A DNA stretch of 23,738 nucleotides from assembly GCA_007026445.1 (NCBI GenBank), contig VDMD01000246.1:1-23738 (forward strand), read 5' to 3'. A program made the translations under genes and the position numbers. Below the pieces are notes generated by a model. That model was not told the origin of the DNA. It did no database searches and was given only the letters and a program-made list of their open reading frames with translations. This DNA is from Schizophyllum amplum. Taxonomy: Eukaryota > Basidiomycota > Agaricomycetes > Agaricales > Schizophyllaceae. This document shows, piece by piece, positions 9,250 to 19,756 of the stretch (the stretch's first letter is position 1; each line of letters begins with the position of its first letter).

Positions 9250-12200
9250 ATGGATGACGTTGACATGGAGGACCCAGAGGTGCGAGGCCTGCTCTCTTCG
9301 CGTTGCAGACGGCTCACCATCCTGTGTAGACCGAGTACGAGGCCGCGGAGGACCCGCCTGAATCAGCCGCCGGCACACCCGCTGCGGACGTATCGGAGCC
9401 TGAGGTGTGTCCACGCCTTGTCCTCCGCTTGTCCCAGCTGATGCTCTGTCGCAGTCGCCGGATATCCTCACCACGGATCTCATGAACAGCTTCTCTGTCA
9501 AGCTCAACACCAAGCTTCGGGTGCTGATCTGCCACTGCCTGCACATGGTCGACATCACCAAACTAACATCGCACTTTGCTCACCACGCGTCGGAGGGTCG
9601 TTCGGACACGGGTGATCGTCTGCGTCGACTCGTGGACGAGCTCCGGGGCTTCGGCGTCCAGGATGGCCTCCCTGATATCGCCCCTTCTATCGTGCCACGG
9701 CCAGCCATCGCTGGAATCCCGGTGCACGCTACGTACGGGTGCAGCTCCTGCGTCTTCCATCGGAAGTCTCGCCACAAGGTCGTCAAGCACTGCACCCACC
9801 ACTGCTCTGCGCGGCCGAACGCGTACCTTATGGATTGTTCGGTTCAGCGTCCTTTGCAGAACCAAGGCTACATCCGCGTCATCACGCAGGAAACCAGCTC
9901 TGCCATTGCCCCGCTCGTGAAAGCCCTGGTTCAGCTTCAGGCTGATCAGATCCAGAAGCTACGCACGGAGGAGCGCAATCAGCGTCTTATCAGTCCTCTC
10001 CTCGCGCGCACGGGATGGCATCGGCATGTGGCAGGGCACGACATCCAGGTCCTCATCGCGGCCTCGGCGTATCCTGCCGCTGACGAGTTTCCGGGCTTGG
10101 CCAAACAGGTGCTGGAGTACTTCAACAGCGCGACGGAGATGCTGCCCTTCACGGACCTCCTGGTTCTGCAGACGCTTAACACGGCGGAGCCGGCTCGAAC
10201 GTGCGTTTCCGTCCTCCTCACTCTCAAAGGCGTCGTTGACCGGTCTTCAGGGGCATCAATCATGAACCGCTCCTCCGGCTGCAGGAGCACGACAGCAGTC
10301 TGGCCGCGTACGTCCGCCCGGTGGTCAACATTCTTGCGATCCTGTTGCGCAATGCCACTGGCACCTACCGCATACCATTGTCCCCCGAGCTCTCTGCCGC
10401 CCTTGACGTTATGCGCGACAAGTTCAGTGCCGGATCCGGCGTTCAGCTGAAGGACTTGCACGAGGCTTTCTTCACCCTCTGGGTTACGGAGTGGGGCAGG
10501 GAGAGCGCGGCGCAGTCGCTGGTGGACCCGACGATGGCCTGCCTAACCCTGCTCGCGCTCAAGAAAGACGGCAGTTTTCTCGAAGCGCAGAACCTCACAG
10601 GCATTCTCGCCAAGCTCACTCGGGCGATTCAGCTTACTGCCGTGTATGAGATCCATGGCCAGATGGCCGCCTCCGGCGACCAGACCGTTGGCTTTCAGCT
10701 TGCGCAAGCGCATGCGCTCGCACCGTATGTTCAAGAGGCCCGCCTCACCACCTTCGCGTCCGTGCGCTCTCTCCAGCACTACGCGACGGCTATCGCGTAC
10801 TCATCCATCAACGTCCCGCGCATCTGGTGGACCGACACCAAGACCTGGCAGGCGCTCCTCTACCGCGGGCGCAAGTTCACACTAGATCATCTCCGCGCAA
10901 TCGTCGCCCGCATCCAGTCCAACGTCATCTCGTCCTATGAGTACCTCACGGCTGGCGTCGACACCGACCTCTGCTACGACGACCTCGGCGACGACCCGCA
11001 GAATCGGGACAACGGCTACACGGCTGCAGATCCCATGCGACCCGCCATTCGGGACCAGTTCGAGGACGTCAGCGCTCGGGTGCTTGCCGCTCATGGTCTC
11101 TTGGATCGGACGACGGGGAAAATCGATGTCCTCGCCGCCCGCAAATTTCTCAGCCGCTTCGCGGACCTCGATCGTGCGCTCATGGTCGCTGTGCAGATGG
11201 GCAGCGGAGGTCCCCCCGGGGAACTGAGCTCACCGCGATGATGTACCGTAATACCGCTGAGCGCCTGCGGAACTTATATATGTTCGGCAAGCGTCCCTGC
11301 ATCATCCGGCGCTACAACAAGACGACGAGCCACCACAAGCAGGACAAGGTGATTCCGAACTCCTTGGACGCCGTCACGGGCGACGTCATCTTCCGCAAGG
11401 TTCTCTTCCTGGATCCCATCGCTGCCTACCTTGCCCCCATCGTCTGGCCCGAGCGAGCGGCGGAGGTGACCCAGCTTTACTACACGATGCTCTTCGTTGA
11501 CTTCGGTCGCCTGTTCACGACCGACGACCTCAGCAAAGCGATGACAGCGGTCGCCATGGGCGTCTGCGGCTGGGCGCTCACGGTGGCTGACTACCGGCAC
11601 ATCTACATCGCTTACGCGCGCAAGCTGCTCCATCAGCGGGACGAGGACGCCGAGGACGCTGAAGAGGTCGACGCTAATCAGGCTGGCCATTCAAAGCCCA
11701 TCGGACGTGCACACTACGGCCTCTCCCAGCAGACGTTCGTCGGCGCGGACGAGGATACAATGAGGGCGTTCACCGACAACAGCGATGTGCACTGCCGCAA
11801 TGCTCACCTGTGCCCGGGCGGCAAGGGCCTGCCGTACCATCAGTGCACCACGAACCACTATGCCGAGGCACATTCATCCGCTGAGGCTGCTGCTCCTCCT
11901 GCGACTCTGGCGGGCGTGGTCGAGCTCTTTTCTGGCGCTTTTCGCACGTTCGGCGCCCAGATCGACAGCCTGGTCGAGTCTCAGCGGGTCATGCAGGCCA
12001 TGTTGAACCGCCTTGTGGCACACCCTGCCCCACAGCAACCGGCGCAGGCGAATCTACCAGATCATCCGCCGCAGTCGGCGCAAACGGCGAGCGACGATCT
12101 CGCGGCACAGCAGGTCTCCAATTCCACCACCTTGGTGGGCGCGATGTCTCCCGCAACCCCCGCCATTCACGCCGAGCGCCCACCTGCGTCCGGAAGCTCC

Positions 12201-15200
12201 TTCCATGCACCTCCGCCCTCCTTCCCGGCCGGCCCTTCTCGTCACGCTCAGACTGCGTATTCCAGTGAGGACTGGCGTTGGTTTGTCCGCTGATCAAGCT
12301 CGCTCATTGACATTGGCAGATACGACAGGGGTCCCCGTCCCCTCAGACCTGTCTTATCCAGGCAAGTGTCGTGTGCTCGCCGTCTTCGCCTGCAGTCGCT
12401 GACGTTCTGCAGATGAGGAGGATGTGTTCTGGGGAGCCCAGCCTCATTCTGGGCCCTCCGGCACTCCCAGCGTGCATTCGTTCTCGCTTCCAGGTATGGG
12501 CCCCTCCCTTGACGCTTTGCTCTGCCGTGCTCACTGTTTTGGGCGCAGAGGTCCATGTTCCGGAATCGTGGCCCCTCTCCCCCGTCCGTCAGTGCTTCCT
12601 CGTCGCCTGTGTTTCGCCCGATGCTGATGTTATGTTTGCCTTAGCTGACTCTCCGTCCGTCCGCCGGCCCCTGACGGCGCTCAACTGGCGCAACCCACCA
12701 CGGCCACGTGCAAGCTCGGACGTGTCCATGGAAGGCATAGAGGATGGTGCGCTACGGCAGTTGTCTTTCTGGCGAACGTCGGTGCTAACGGCTTCGTAGT
12801 GACACCCTCTCCCGGGCCCCAGCGGTCGTCTCCGATTCATATGTTTGATGCCCAAACATCACCTCCACCCAGGTACTCGGCCCTCGCTTCCCCAGGAGCT
12901 TCCAGGCCGGCTGCCGTGCGCCCGGGATTGTCTCGGCCTCCGCAGTCAAGCCAGACTAGGTCTGGCCATCCATTTGACGTTCCGCCGTCCCCGCGGTATC
13001 GGCCGTCGACGTCCCGCCTCCGCTCCCTGGCAGCCACTTCTTCTGTCCAGTCGGTTTCACATCCGCCTACCATATGTCCCAGGCGTCCAATGTCCCAGCC
13101 CCTGACCGCCGTACCAACGTTGTCCTCCTCGCGTACGGCCATTCCCGCCCAGCACCAGATATCAACCCCCATGTTCAAGCCTGTTCTTTGTGAGTGCGCT
13201 CATGCCATGCCCATCCATTCCCCTCCCGCTTACGCTCGTCCGCAGTTTTCCCTGTCCCTAATGGCCTTGAATTCATGCTTGATCCGCCGTACGATCCGCA
13301 TCAGCCCATCACTGAGGACGACATGCTGTTGATTGTCCGCAAGCTTCTGGACCGCAACACCGCCACATGGACGTGCATTGAGCAGCGGGCCGCCATCATC
13401 GCCCTCCTTATGCTGGACAGGGACATATTTATCTCGTTGCGGACCGCCGCCGGGAAATCGCTCATCGCCATCCTCCCGTCCCGCGTTGAGCTCGGCATCA
13501 CGGTCATCGTCATCCCCCTCAGGGCGCTCTTAGAGGATTGGAAGCGCCGGCTGACCGCCATGGGGGTCCCGTTCGAAGCCTTCGAGGCCGGCGGAAAGAC
13601 TGTGTTGTCCGGGCGCGTCCAGATTGTCCTGGTGTCCGTCGACGTTGCTTCCAAGCACCACTGGCGGGAGGCCATTCAGGTCCTGCTCGCCACCGGCTTC
13701 GTCATCGTCCGCATCATTGTGGATGAGATCCATCTCGCGGTCACTCAAAACTTCCGAAAGTGCCTCCAGAGCGTCCACGAGCTCCGCTTTGCGCCCTGCC
13801 CCCTGGTGCTCATGTCCGCGACGATTCCCCCTCTGTCCGTCCCGTGGTTCACCGAGCAGTTCGCCGTCCACAATCCTCTGATGATACGTGGTCTGAGCGT
13901 CCGCAAGGAGATCGCCTACGACTTGCGGTCGCCTTACAAGGAGGTGGAGCACCTCGTGAAACCGATCTTGAAGGACGTGCGCGAGCTGCTGTCCCAGCCT
14001 GAGGATCGCTACATGATATTTGTGTCTTCTATCGGGGCTGGACAAAAGCTGGCTGCTCTGCTGGATCTGGAGGTCTTCCACGGCCTCAGCGCGGACAAGG
14101 GACAGGATATGACGGCGCAAATGCAGACAGACATATATAATCGCTGGACGTCTGGCCAAAAGCTCGGGATCATCACCACAAACGCGCTTTCTGCCGGCAA
14201 CGATTACGCTCACGTCCGCTACGTCGCCCATGTCCACACTCCGCCGAACGCCGTCGACTACATTCAGGAGACCGGCAGGGCGGCCAGGGATGGTCGACGC
14301 GCGCTCGCTGCCATCTTCCCCTACCGCAGCATGCCCAACTGGGGCCAGTCGCAGGTCATCAAGGACATCAGCGGGAGCCACGTTATGGAGCACATCGTGT
14401 ACAACATGCGGAGCCTGAGCGTCAAGGATCCCAAGCGGTGCATCCGGTACGCGCTCGGAACGTTCAACGACGGGATCGGCAAGGCTTGCTACCAGCTCAC
14501 GGATTGCGAGCGGTGCATCTTCTGCATCGAGCGCCACAAGGAACCGGCCAAGGTGAGCTCTTCTCGTACTCCCGGGCGTCCAGCTACTGACGTTGTCTCA
14601 GGCCCGGGAGGACGCTGCGCTGGCGATCGACGTCATGAACGTGCCTCTTGTCCAGCCCCTGAGGCCTTCCCAGTACATGCCCAACGTTCACACGTCCGCG
14701 CAGGTGCGGGACCTCTTGACCGCTCGCTTTGGCCCCGCGCACGAGATAGCGGAGGATCGGACCATAGAAAGGCTGGGTAGGGAGGCGGACGAGCTCGGTC
14801 GCTACGCCCGCTTCCTGACTTACGCGGACGAGGCGTGCGGCCACTGCTTGGTGTACCGACTGTTGGGCCACCCGCTAGCGGAAAAGGTTCACGACTTCAA
14901 CCACGACCCGCACGCCTGTCCAACGCTGCGTACCAAGGCCGAGAAAAAAGCCTTCTACACGGTGCGCACGAACGTGCACTACAGCAAAAAGAAGAAACCA
15001 GGCCCGTGCTACATCTGCCACTTCCCGTCAATGGGCAACGACACCCTCCACCCAGAGTTCACGGGTAAGGATGGCGTCCATAGGCATCGCAACCTCATCC
15101 TGCCGATGTTTTGGGCCATTCGGCACGGCTCGGACGACCTCTGCTTGCAGGCCATGGCCACCCTCAATGTCGTCGGCCAGGGTCACCACTGGGAGGATGC

Positions 15201-15306
15201 GGAGGGTATGGCTCGCTGGATGGGTGATCACGACGCGACAGACTTCCCGGTCAGTGCGATGGCGCTCATGGACTTTGTTTGTAATTACTTTCATCTGTGC
15301 GATTGA
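9250..15306 (+). CDS. Tyrosine-recombinase-like / RecQ-like helicase fusion protein (telomere-linked-helicase type)
   Basis: Ten exons: 9250-9279, 9330-9404, 9455-10200, 10251-12264, 12320-12361, 12413-12493, 12549-12746, 12800-13189, 13246-14552 and 14602-15306 (~1,862 aa if the frame break at 11212-11217 is bridged). Residues ~60-150 carry Cys/His pairs (CHC, HFAHH, CSSC, HCTHHC) resembling the OrsD/DUF3505 region of fungal proteins. Residues ~600-775 show RGTEL, a Lys-rich YNKTTSHHK, DYRH and GHSKPIGRAHYG. This matches tyrosine-recombinase Arg-I, Lys, Arg-II, His-III and Tyr, with the canonical 9-residue His-to-Tyr spacing. A Ser/Pro linker follows. The helicase has motif I TAAGKS (~1259-1264), II VDEIH (~1350), III MSATIPP and VI QETGRAARDG, plus a RecQ-type Zn tail (RCIRY...CERCIFC). 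The C-terminal ~235 residues contain CGHC and CYICH and match the ORF at 2782. The intron at 12362-12412 is GC-AG, and 12588-12644 may be an extra in-frame intron. Fungal RecQ-like helicases of this kind are known from subtelomeres. Confidence 0.82.
11212..11217 (+). other. Apparent frame break at a C6 run inside the recombinase-like domain
   Basis: Upstream reading ends GSGGPP in one frame. RGTELTAMMYRN continues in the -1 frame directly after T-CCC-CCC. One additional C would restore continuity, and no GT-AG intron fits without deleting this conserved-looking segment. It may be a sequencing/assembly homopolymer error, a real inactivating deletion, or a -1 slippage site. Confidence 0.7.
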
Positions 15307-15765
15307 ATAGGCATTTGAACGTTCGCTTCCACGTCCGCACCCAACCAGCTTGCTGACTCTGCCCGGCCATCGACGTCGATCCAGGAATCCCTCCTTGTAC
15401 TCCTCAGCGCAGTCGGGTCCTTGCCATGTCCAGTCATCCCTCGTCCGCTGTGTGCCCTGTCTTCCCGAATTCGCTACCGCTCGTCCGCTTTGTTATGGTT
15501 TTATTTCTTGTTCACCACTGCCTTCACTCATTTCAATCCTTTACCTGGCTATTCATACTGCTCACACGATTTGGCAAGGGGGCAGCGCAACACATATCTG
15601 TATATAAGGCCAGGAGGCACAGGAGACATACACAAGAAATATCTAAAAAATACGCCAAGCCTTCCACAAGAAAGAGCCCGGCGGCGGGGCGAAGCTGAGC
15701 GTCGGCGGCGTTTGAGATTGGAAGGGGAGGCGGGGAGTGCGGACGAAGCCCTAAGACGGCGCCGC
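15307..15765. other. Intergenic region between convergent genes
   Basis: This lies between the stop of the + strand helicase (15306) and the stop of the - strand gene (15766), so it should hold both 3' ends. CTGTATATAAGG at 15598-15609 looks like a TATA box, but no supported gene follows it on the + strand. No other structure is seen. Confidence 0.4.
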
Positions 15766-16879
15766 CTATTCGTCGTCGCCGTCCTCGCGCTTGCGCTTAG
15801 CCGCCCTCGTCCCGGACGTCTTCTTCTCCCTGCCGCGCGCGGTCTTGATGCTGGACGTTCCAGCACCTACCTTCACCTTGACGCTGCTCCCACCGCCCGT
15901 GGTGACCTTCCTCATGGCGGTGGCAATGTCACGGATTTCATCCGCGAGCGGGAGAATACGCTTGACGATGAGGAGACGCAGGAGGCGAGTCTCCTCCGCC
16001 GCCGTCCTGTTCTCGGCCATCGAAGCAAAATCGATGTCGGGCAGGGTGGGGGGAGCGGAAGGGGCGCCGGGGGCCGGCGAGGGTGTGGTGCTGGCACGAT
16101 GAGGCGCGCGCTTGGCCTTGGGCTTGGCGGGAGGCCCGACCAGCGTTGGTGCGGGGTCACGGATGCCGGTCGTGAAGACCTTGCGCGGGCGCACTGCGGG
16201 GCTGTCGTCCCTGGCCCTCGCGTAGGGCACCTTGAGGTCGATGTGGTTGGCCTTGCGGCCACGGCTGGGCAAGCCCCACATGGGGTCGTCCCCGTCCTCG
16301 TCCTCGCGGTCGTGGCCTGGGTGCGCGTCAGGATCTTCGCCTTCGAACGCCGTTGCAGGCTACTCACCTGCATGCACGATCTCAGGCTCGCTGTCGGACT
16401 CTCCGTCCGACCCTGGCTGGGTAGAGTGGACCACGGCCTTGCGACCGGCGCTCTTGGCGGTGTTGGTCTTCTTGGTGGCGGTGACGGGCTTTTGGGGGGC
16501 GGGGATGACCTTCGAAGTGCCGGCAGCGGCCTTCTTCGCAACGCCGGTGACGGCCTTCCCGGCGAGGGCGACGCTCGGTGGCTTGGGGGTGGGGATGGGC
16601 TTGGCGGCGCTCTTGCCCTTGCTGGCGGACGTCTTCTGGGTACTCGTGTTGAGGCTGCGTATGTGGTTGTTAGTAGCCGGCTCCCGCACCTGCGCTCATG
16701 AACGCACCGAGAGCTCTTCCGCACAGCCTTGTCACCGTCGTCGCTCTCCTCCTCGTTCTCCTCCTCGCTGCGGTCCTGTGTGAAGCCTGTCAGACGTCGG
16801 TACATCAGCCATGGCGCGCGGCCACGCACCTCAGCTTCCTCGGAACCGTTCGGCTCCTGGTCGTCCCCGGCAGGGGCGA
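15766..16879 (-). pseudogene. 5'-truncated gene for a Lys/Ala/Pro-rich nuclear-type protein
   Basis: On the minus strand, exons 16879-16830, 16775-16708, 16654-16368 and 16316-15766 join in phase through introns of 50-54 nt with CTGAC or CTAAC branch points, giving about 317 residues. The N-terminal part is acidic (SEEENEEESDD). The middle is rich in Lys/Ala/Pro/Thr, like a histone-H1 or chromatin-protein tail. A short Leu-rich helix (LLRLLIVKRILPLADEI) follows. The end is basic with a KRKRED-type nuclear signal. I cannot name the family. The most upstream exon has no start codon and runs straight into the 217-bp repeat at 16880, so the promoter and first codons appear displaced by that insertion. 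Long plus-strand ORFs over this region are antisense shadows of its biased composition. Confidence 0.6.
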
Positions 16880-17096
16880 CCTATCCACCTTACCCGCGGT
16901 TCTGCTAGGAGAACCGGTTCTGCTTCAGCCTGGCACTGCTTAAAAATAGATTATTCCGAAATTTAACCGTCTGACGTCTCTCACCCGTCAAGCCGGCTGC
17001 TCCCTCACCCCCTTTCTCGGCCTTACCTCGGCTCTTCTGATCACTGTCGGGGCCGTCTTGTCATTGCTCAACGTGGTCCGGACGCTTGCCGCCGCC
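16880..17096. repeat. 217-bp direct repeat, copy 1
   Basis: It starts CCTATCCACCTTACCCGCGG and ends GGACGCTTGCCGCCGCC. A same-orientation copy at 18726-18942 has the same length and about eight differences by eye. Flanking DNA differs at both ends, so this is a discrete dispersed unit. Its left edge coincides with loss of the 5' end of the minus-strand gene. Confidence 0.85.
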
Positions 17097-17400
17097 TTAC
17101 TACCTTCGGTGATCTTGAGCATACGTCAAGATTTTTTTCCTCCAACAGGTTAGATGTTAGGTCATTAGGGTGTGCACGACCCTGTTTTGTGCCAAATCTG
17201 GTCTCGGAACGTTCGTAAGTGTCTCCGTTGACGCTCCAGCGCCGTAACACGAGGCGATCAGCCACCCGATCAAAGATCACCCTACTTGAGCATAATTTAG
17301 GCCACTAGACCTTTCGGTTAGGACATTGTTCAACTCCTATGATCTCCCACGACCCATTGCACATAGTTAGGAAACGAGGGGAGCGATACTTAGGCAATGG
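17097..17400. other. Unassigned spacer between repeat copy 1 and the hAT-like element
   Basis: No ORF with splice support is seen. It is AT-richer than its surroundings and has a small TCTTGA/TCAAGA inverted repeat near 17112-17131. The last eight bases before 17401 (GGCAATGG) could be one half of a hAT-type 8-bp target duplication, but the other end of the element is missing. Confidence 0.35.
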
Positions 17401-17429
17401 CAGGGGTCAGGGTAACCCCATAGGGTTAT

Positions 17430-17457
17430 GCACCCTGACCCCCCAGGGTCAGGGTGC
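17430..17457. repeat. Perfect 12-bp inverted repeat with 4-nt loop
   Basis: GCACCCTGACCC at 17430-17441 pairs with GGGTCAGGGTGC at 17446-17457 around CCCA. The GGGTCAGGG core also occurs at 17405-17412, so the element end carries three copies of the motif in two orientations, typical of subterminal transposase-binding repeats. Confidence 0.8.
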
Positions 17458-17621
17458 GGGTCATCCAGGAGGTGACCCCCACACCCCGGCAGACCCCTTG
17501 CACCAGAGGGGGCCAACGGCAGGCTCCGAAGGACATTTCAACAGCTGTACAGTTGCACACACGTGTTAGCATCAACATCACGCTGGTACCACAGTACTGG
17601 TCATCATTCTCCATCTTCATC

Positions 17622-18700
17622 ATGGCCGACAATGTATCGAAGCGTAAGCGCGTGCCGGTCAATCTCGCACGACGTATGCTGCAGTCGGACTCTGATGATG
17701 ATCCTATACAACCCCCACCAAAGAAGGGCAAGGGCACAGCGTCAAAGGCATCCAGTACAGCAGTGTCCGAGCATGTGCCTGGTTCACGTACGTGGTCTAT
17801 ATAGCATTGGTATCACTACTTATCACTGTTGTAGAGGGCCGTACACAAGCACCGACTCCCACACCAGCGCCAAGCACGTCGCGTCGGGGGCCTGTCATCG
17901 AGATCATTGACGAGCCCCCTCCTCGGCAACGGTCACCAAAGAACCCCAACATTATCCTCGAACTAGCCGACCTCGAAGACGATGATGAACCCGAAGACGA
18001 AGCAACTGAAGAGCCCGAGGAGGACGCTGAAGCAGAACTGAGTGCGTTACATCCAGTTCGAGCCGCCCATGCTTACCAAACACCAGAACGCATGATGCGC
18101 GGATGGACCAGTCCAATCTATGCGTTCTTCAAGCCAGTCCCCGAGATTGGCCATGTGATCGCGAAGGGCGGAGCCCGCTGTCGTGCTCATATCTTCACTT
18201 GCTTCAACAAAGGGTGTAAGCATACCGTCAAGCGAAATCTTACCACCGGCGACAGGGCCGCAACGGGTAACATGACGCGTCACGCCCGACGCTGCTGGGG
18301 AGATGAGGCGGTCGATGTTGCGGCGTCACATGGCACTGCGGAGAACGCGCGCGAGAAGGTCACCAAGCCTCTCAATGTGTCCGGAAAGCTCACCACGATC
18401 TTCGAGCGGCAGGGTAAGGGCAAGATAACCTACTCGACACGTCAGCATACCAAAACGGAGACAAAGTGAGCTTACTCGTTGATTTGGCATGCATGCCCCG
18501 CTCACATCATTGACAGGGCGGAGATCGTCAAGTGGATGGCGCAGAGCTTCCGTCCCTTCGCCCTCGTGGAAGATGATGGCTTCAAGACATTGATGAAGAC
18601 GGGACGGCCCGAGTACTATATACCTTCGCGCTCGACAGTCTCCCGTGACGTCAAGCGCGTCTTCGTCCGTACGCGAAAGCGTGTAGCAAGGCTTCTACAG
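17622..18700 (+). pseudogene. hAT-type transposase, N-terminal fragment with BED-like zinc finger
   Basis: Exons 17622-17787, 17835-18465 and 18517-18700 join in phase (about 326 residues). The start ATGGCCGAC gives MADNVSKRKR, a basic nuclear-type N-terminus. A Pro/Thr and Asp/Glu-rich spacer follows. A BED-like finger comes next: C-x4-C in TCFNKGC, a basic stretch, then HARRC about 25-30 residues later. The last exon (FRPFALVEDDGFKTLM, then YYIPSRSTVSRDV) matches the segment that precedes the RNase-H-like catalytic domain in hAT transposases. At 18701 there is a good donor (GTATGT), but repeat copy 2 begins 25 bp on and no later exon is visible. The protein would lack its catalytic core, so it is inactive unless used as a DNA-binding fragment. 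Confidence 0.7.
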
Positions 18701-18725
18701 GTATGTGCGTTGGCTGAGCGTATGT

Positions 18726-18942
18726 CCTATCCACCTTACCCGCGGTTCTGCTAGCAGAACCGGTTCTGCTTCAGCCTGGCACTGCTTAAAAATAGAATAT
18801 TCCGAAATTTAACCGTCTGACGTCTGTCACCCGTCAAGCCGGCTGTTCCCTCACCCCCTTTCTCGGCCTTACCTCGGCTCTTCTGATCGCTGTCGGGGCC
18901 GTCTCGTCGTCGCTCAACGTGGTCCGGACGCTTGCCGCCGCC
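18726..18942. repeat. 217-bp direct repeat, copy 2
   Basis: The partner of 16880-17096, inserted 25 bp inside an intron of the hAT-like gene. Differences from copy 1 include a G-to-C change that completes the palindrome at 18743-18762. Direct repeats flanking 1.63 kb could be two insertions of one non-autonomous element or LTR-like units; no clear target duplication is seen. Confidence 0.85.
18743..18762. repeat. Perfect 20-bp palindrome in repeat copy 2
   Basis: CGGTTCTGCTAGCAGAACCG has no spacer. Copy 1 carries it with one mismatch (16896-16915), and GGTTCTGCT recurs directly after it. This may be a protein-binding site or cruciform. Confidence 0.75.
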
Positions 18943-19027
18943 CGATAGGTATCTAGCGGGTCGGAATCGGGGCTCTTCTGATTGCTGTTGGGGCCATCTC
19001 GTCATCGCGCAACGTGGTCCGGACGCT
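18876..19027. repeat. 57-bp partial tandem duplication at the end of repeat copy 2
   Basis: GGCTCTTCTGAT...GTGGTCCGGACGCT occurs at 18876-18932 and again at 18971-19027 with a few substitutions. A 38-bp spacer separates them, partly outside the 217-bp unit. It suggests the mobile repeat extends beyond the part shared with copy 1. Confidence 0.7.
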
Positions 19028-19756
19028 CTCGCGGGTCCAAATCGGGGTGTCCTGGCACGCACTCGATGAGCAACTCAAAGGGGTGTATATGACCTGGCTT
19101 GGCATGCGTACTGGATCTGCTTCCATCAGCCACGGTGTGCGCGGCACCGCTCATTGTTCTGCTTATGGCAGTGCTCATTGTACTTCTTACGGTACCGCTT
19201 ACGGTACTGCTTACAACCTCGGCACTACTGAGACCTACATGTAACATGGCTTTGGCACTACTAATCATACACTGTGCGCATGTGACTAGCCGGCCATCAA
19301 CATGGTATTGGGATGTGCGCTTGCAGTCTATGTACACCAGTCCATAGCCCTGCTCGCCGTCACCATCTATTCATTGTGGATCTTGCAGTCAAAGCCTGCT
19401 TATCTGGGTACTGGATCTGCATCTATCAGCCGACTGATAGGCGTCTTTCAGGTCCAGATTGGGTCATCTGATGATTGCTCGGCATCTCAAAGGTATGCTT
19501 CCCGATGCGCTACATTGATGTCTCACCCTGCATATCACGCTTATCTGGGTACCCGATCCTGATGTGCCGGTACTCATGCACAATCTAATCACTCAAGCTA
19601 ATCATGTGCGGTTACTCATGCGCAAGCTAGTCATTCAAGCTAATCAAGCAGTGATGCGCGTCTACCATGTCACTGCTGCTAACATGCTAACGGAGATGTC
19701 TATGCCACATCCCATGTATGCCAGTCAACAATCCTACTAGCGCTTGGCTGATGCGC
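19028..19756. other. Gene-poor low-complexity region
   Basis: No spliced or unspliced gene is supported. It holds short imperfect iterations (GGTACCGCTTACGGTACTGC near 19190-19210; TACTGGATCTGC at about 19108 and 19408; CTTATCTGGGTAC at about 19400 and 19541; TCAAGCTAATCA near 19596 and 19636). It looks like degraded repeat sequence. Confidence 0.5.

Larger units (their letters stand above)
17401..18725 (+). mobile_element. hAT-like DNA transposon remnant, 3' part missing
   Basis: The presumed 5' terminus CAGGGGTCAGGGTAACCCC starts with the CAGGG common at hAT ends. It is followed by a perfect 12-bp hairpin and a transposase gene that begins at 17622. Only the N-terminal transposase exons are present. 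The element is cut at 18725/18726 by repeat copy 2 shortly after the third exon's splice donor, and no catalytic exons or right terminus follow. The left boundary is inference from end sequence alone. Confidence 0.55.

Noticed and set aside
13530..14537. 335-aa minus-strand ORF
   Set aside because: Exactly antisense to the helicase exon; an open frame produced by GC-biased third positions, with no splice signals of its own.
15598..15609. TATATAAGG as promoter of a plus-strand gene
   Set aside because: No supported downstream gene on that strand; kept only as a note in the intergenic entry.
15421..16701. 426-aa plus-strand ORF with Gly/Leu-rich tail
   Set aside because: Antisense to the Lys/Ala/Pro-rich minus-strand gene, whose introns and acidic/basic domains are more convincing.
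17130..17185. Degenerate TTAGG-like iterations as telomeric repeat
   Set aside because: Only isolated GTTAG/TTAGGG matches; no regular array, so no telomere call.
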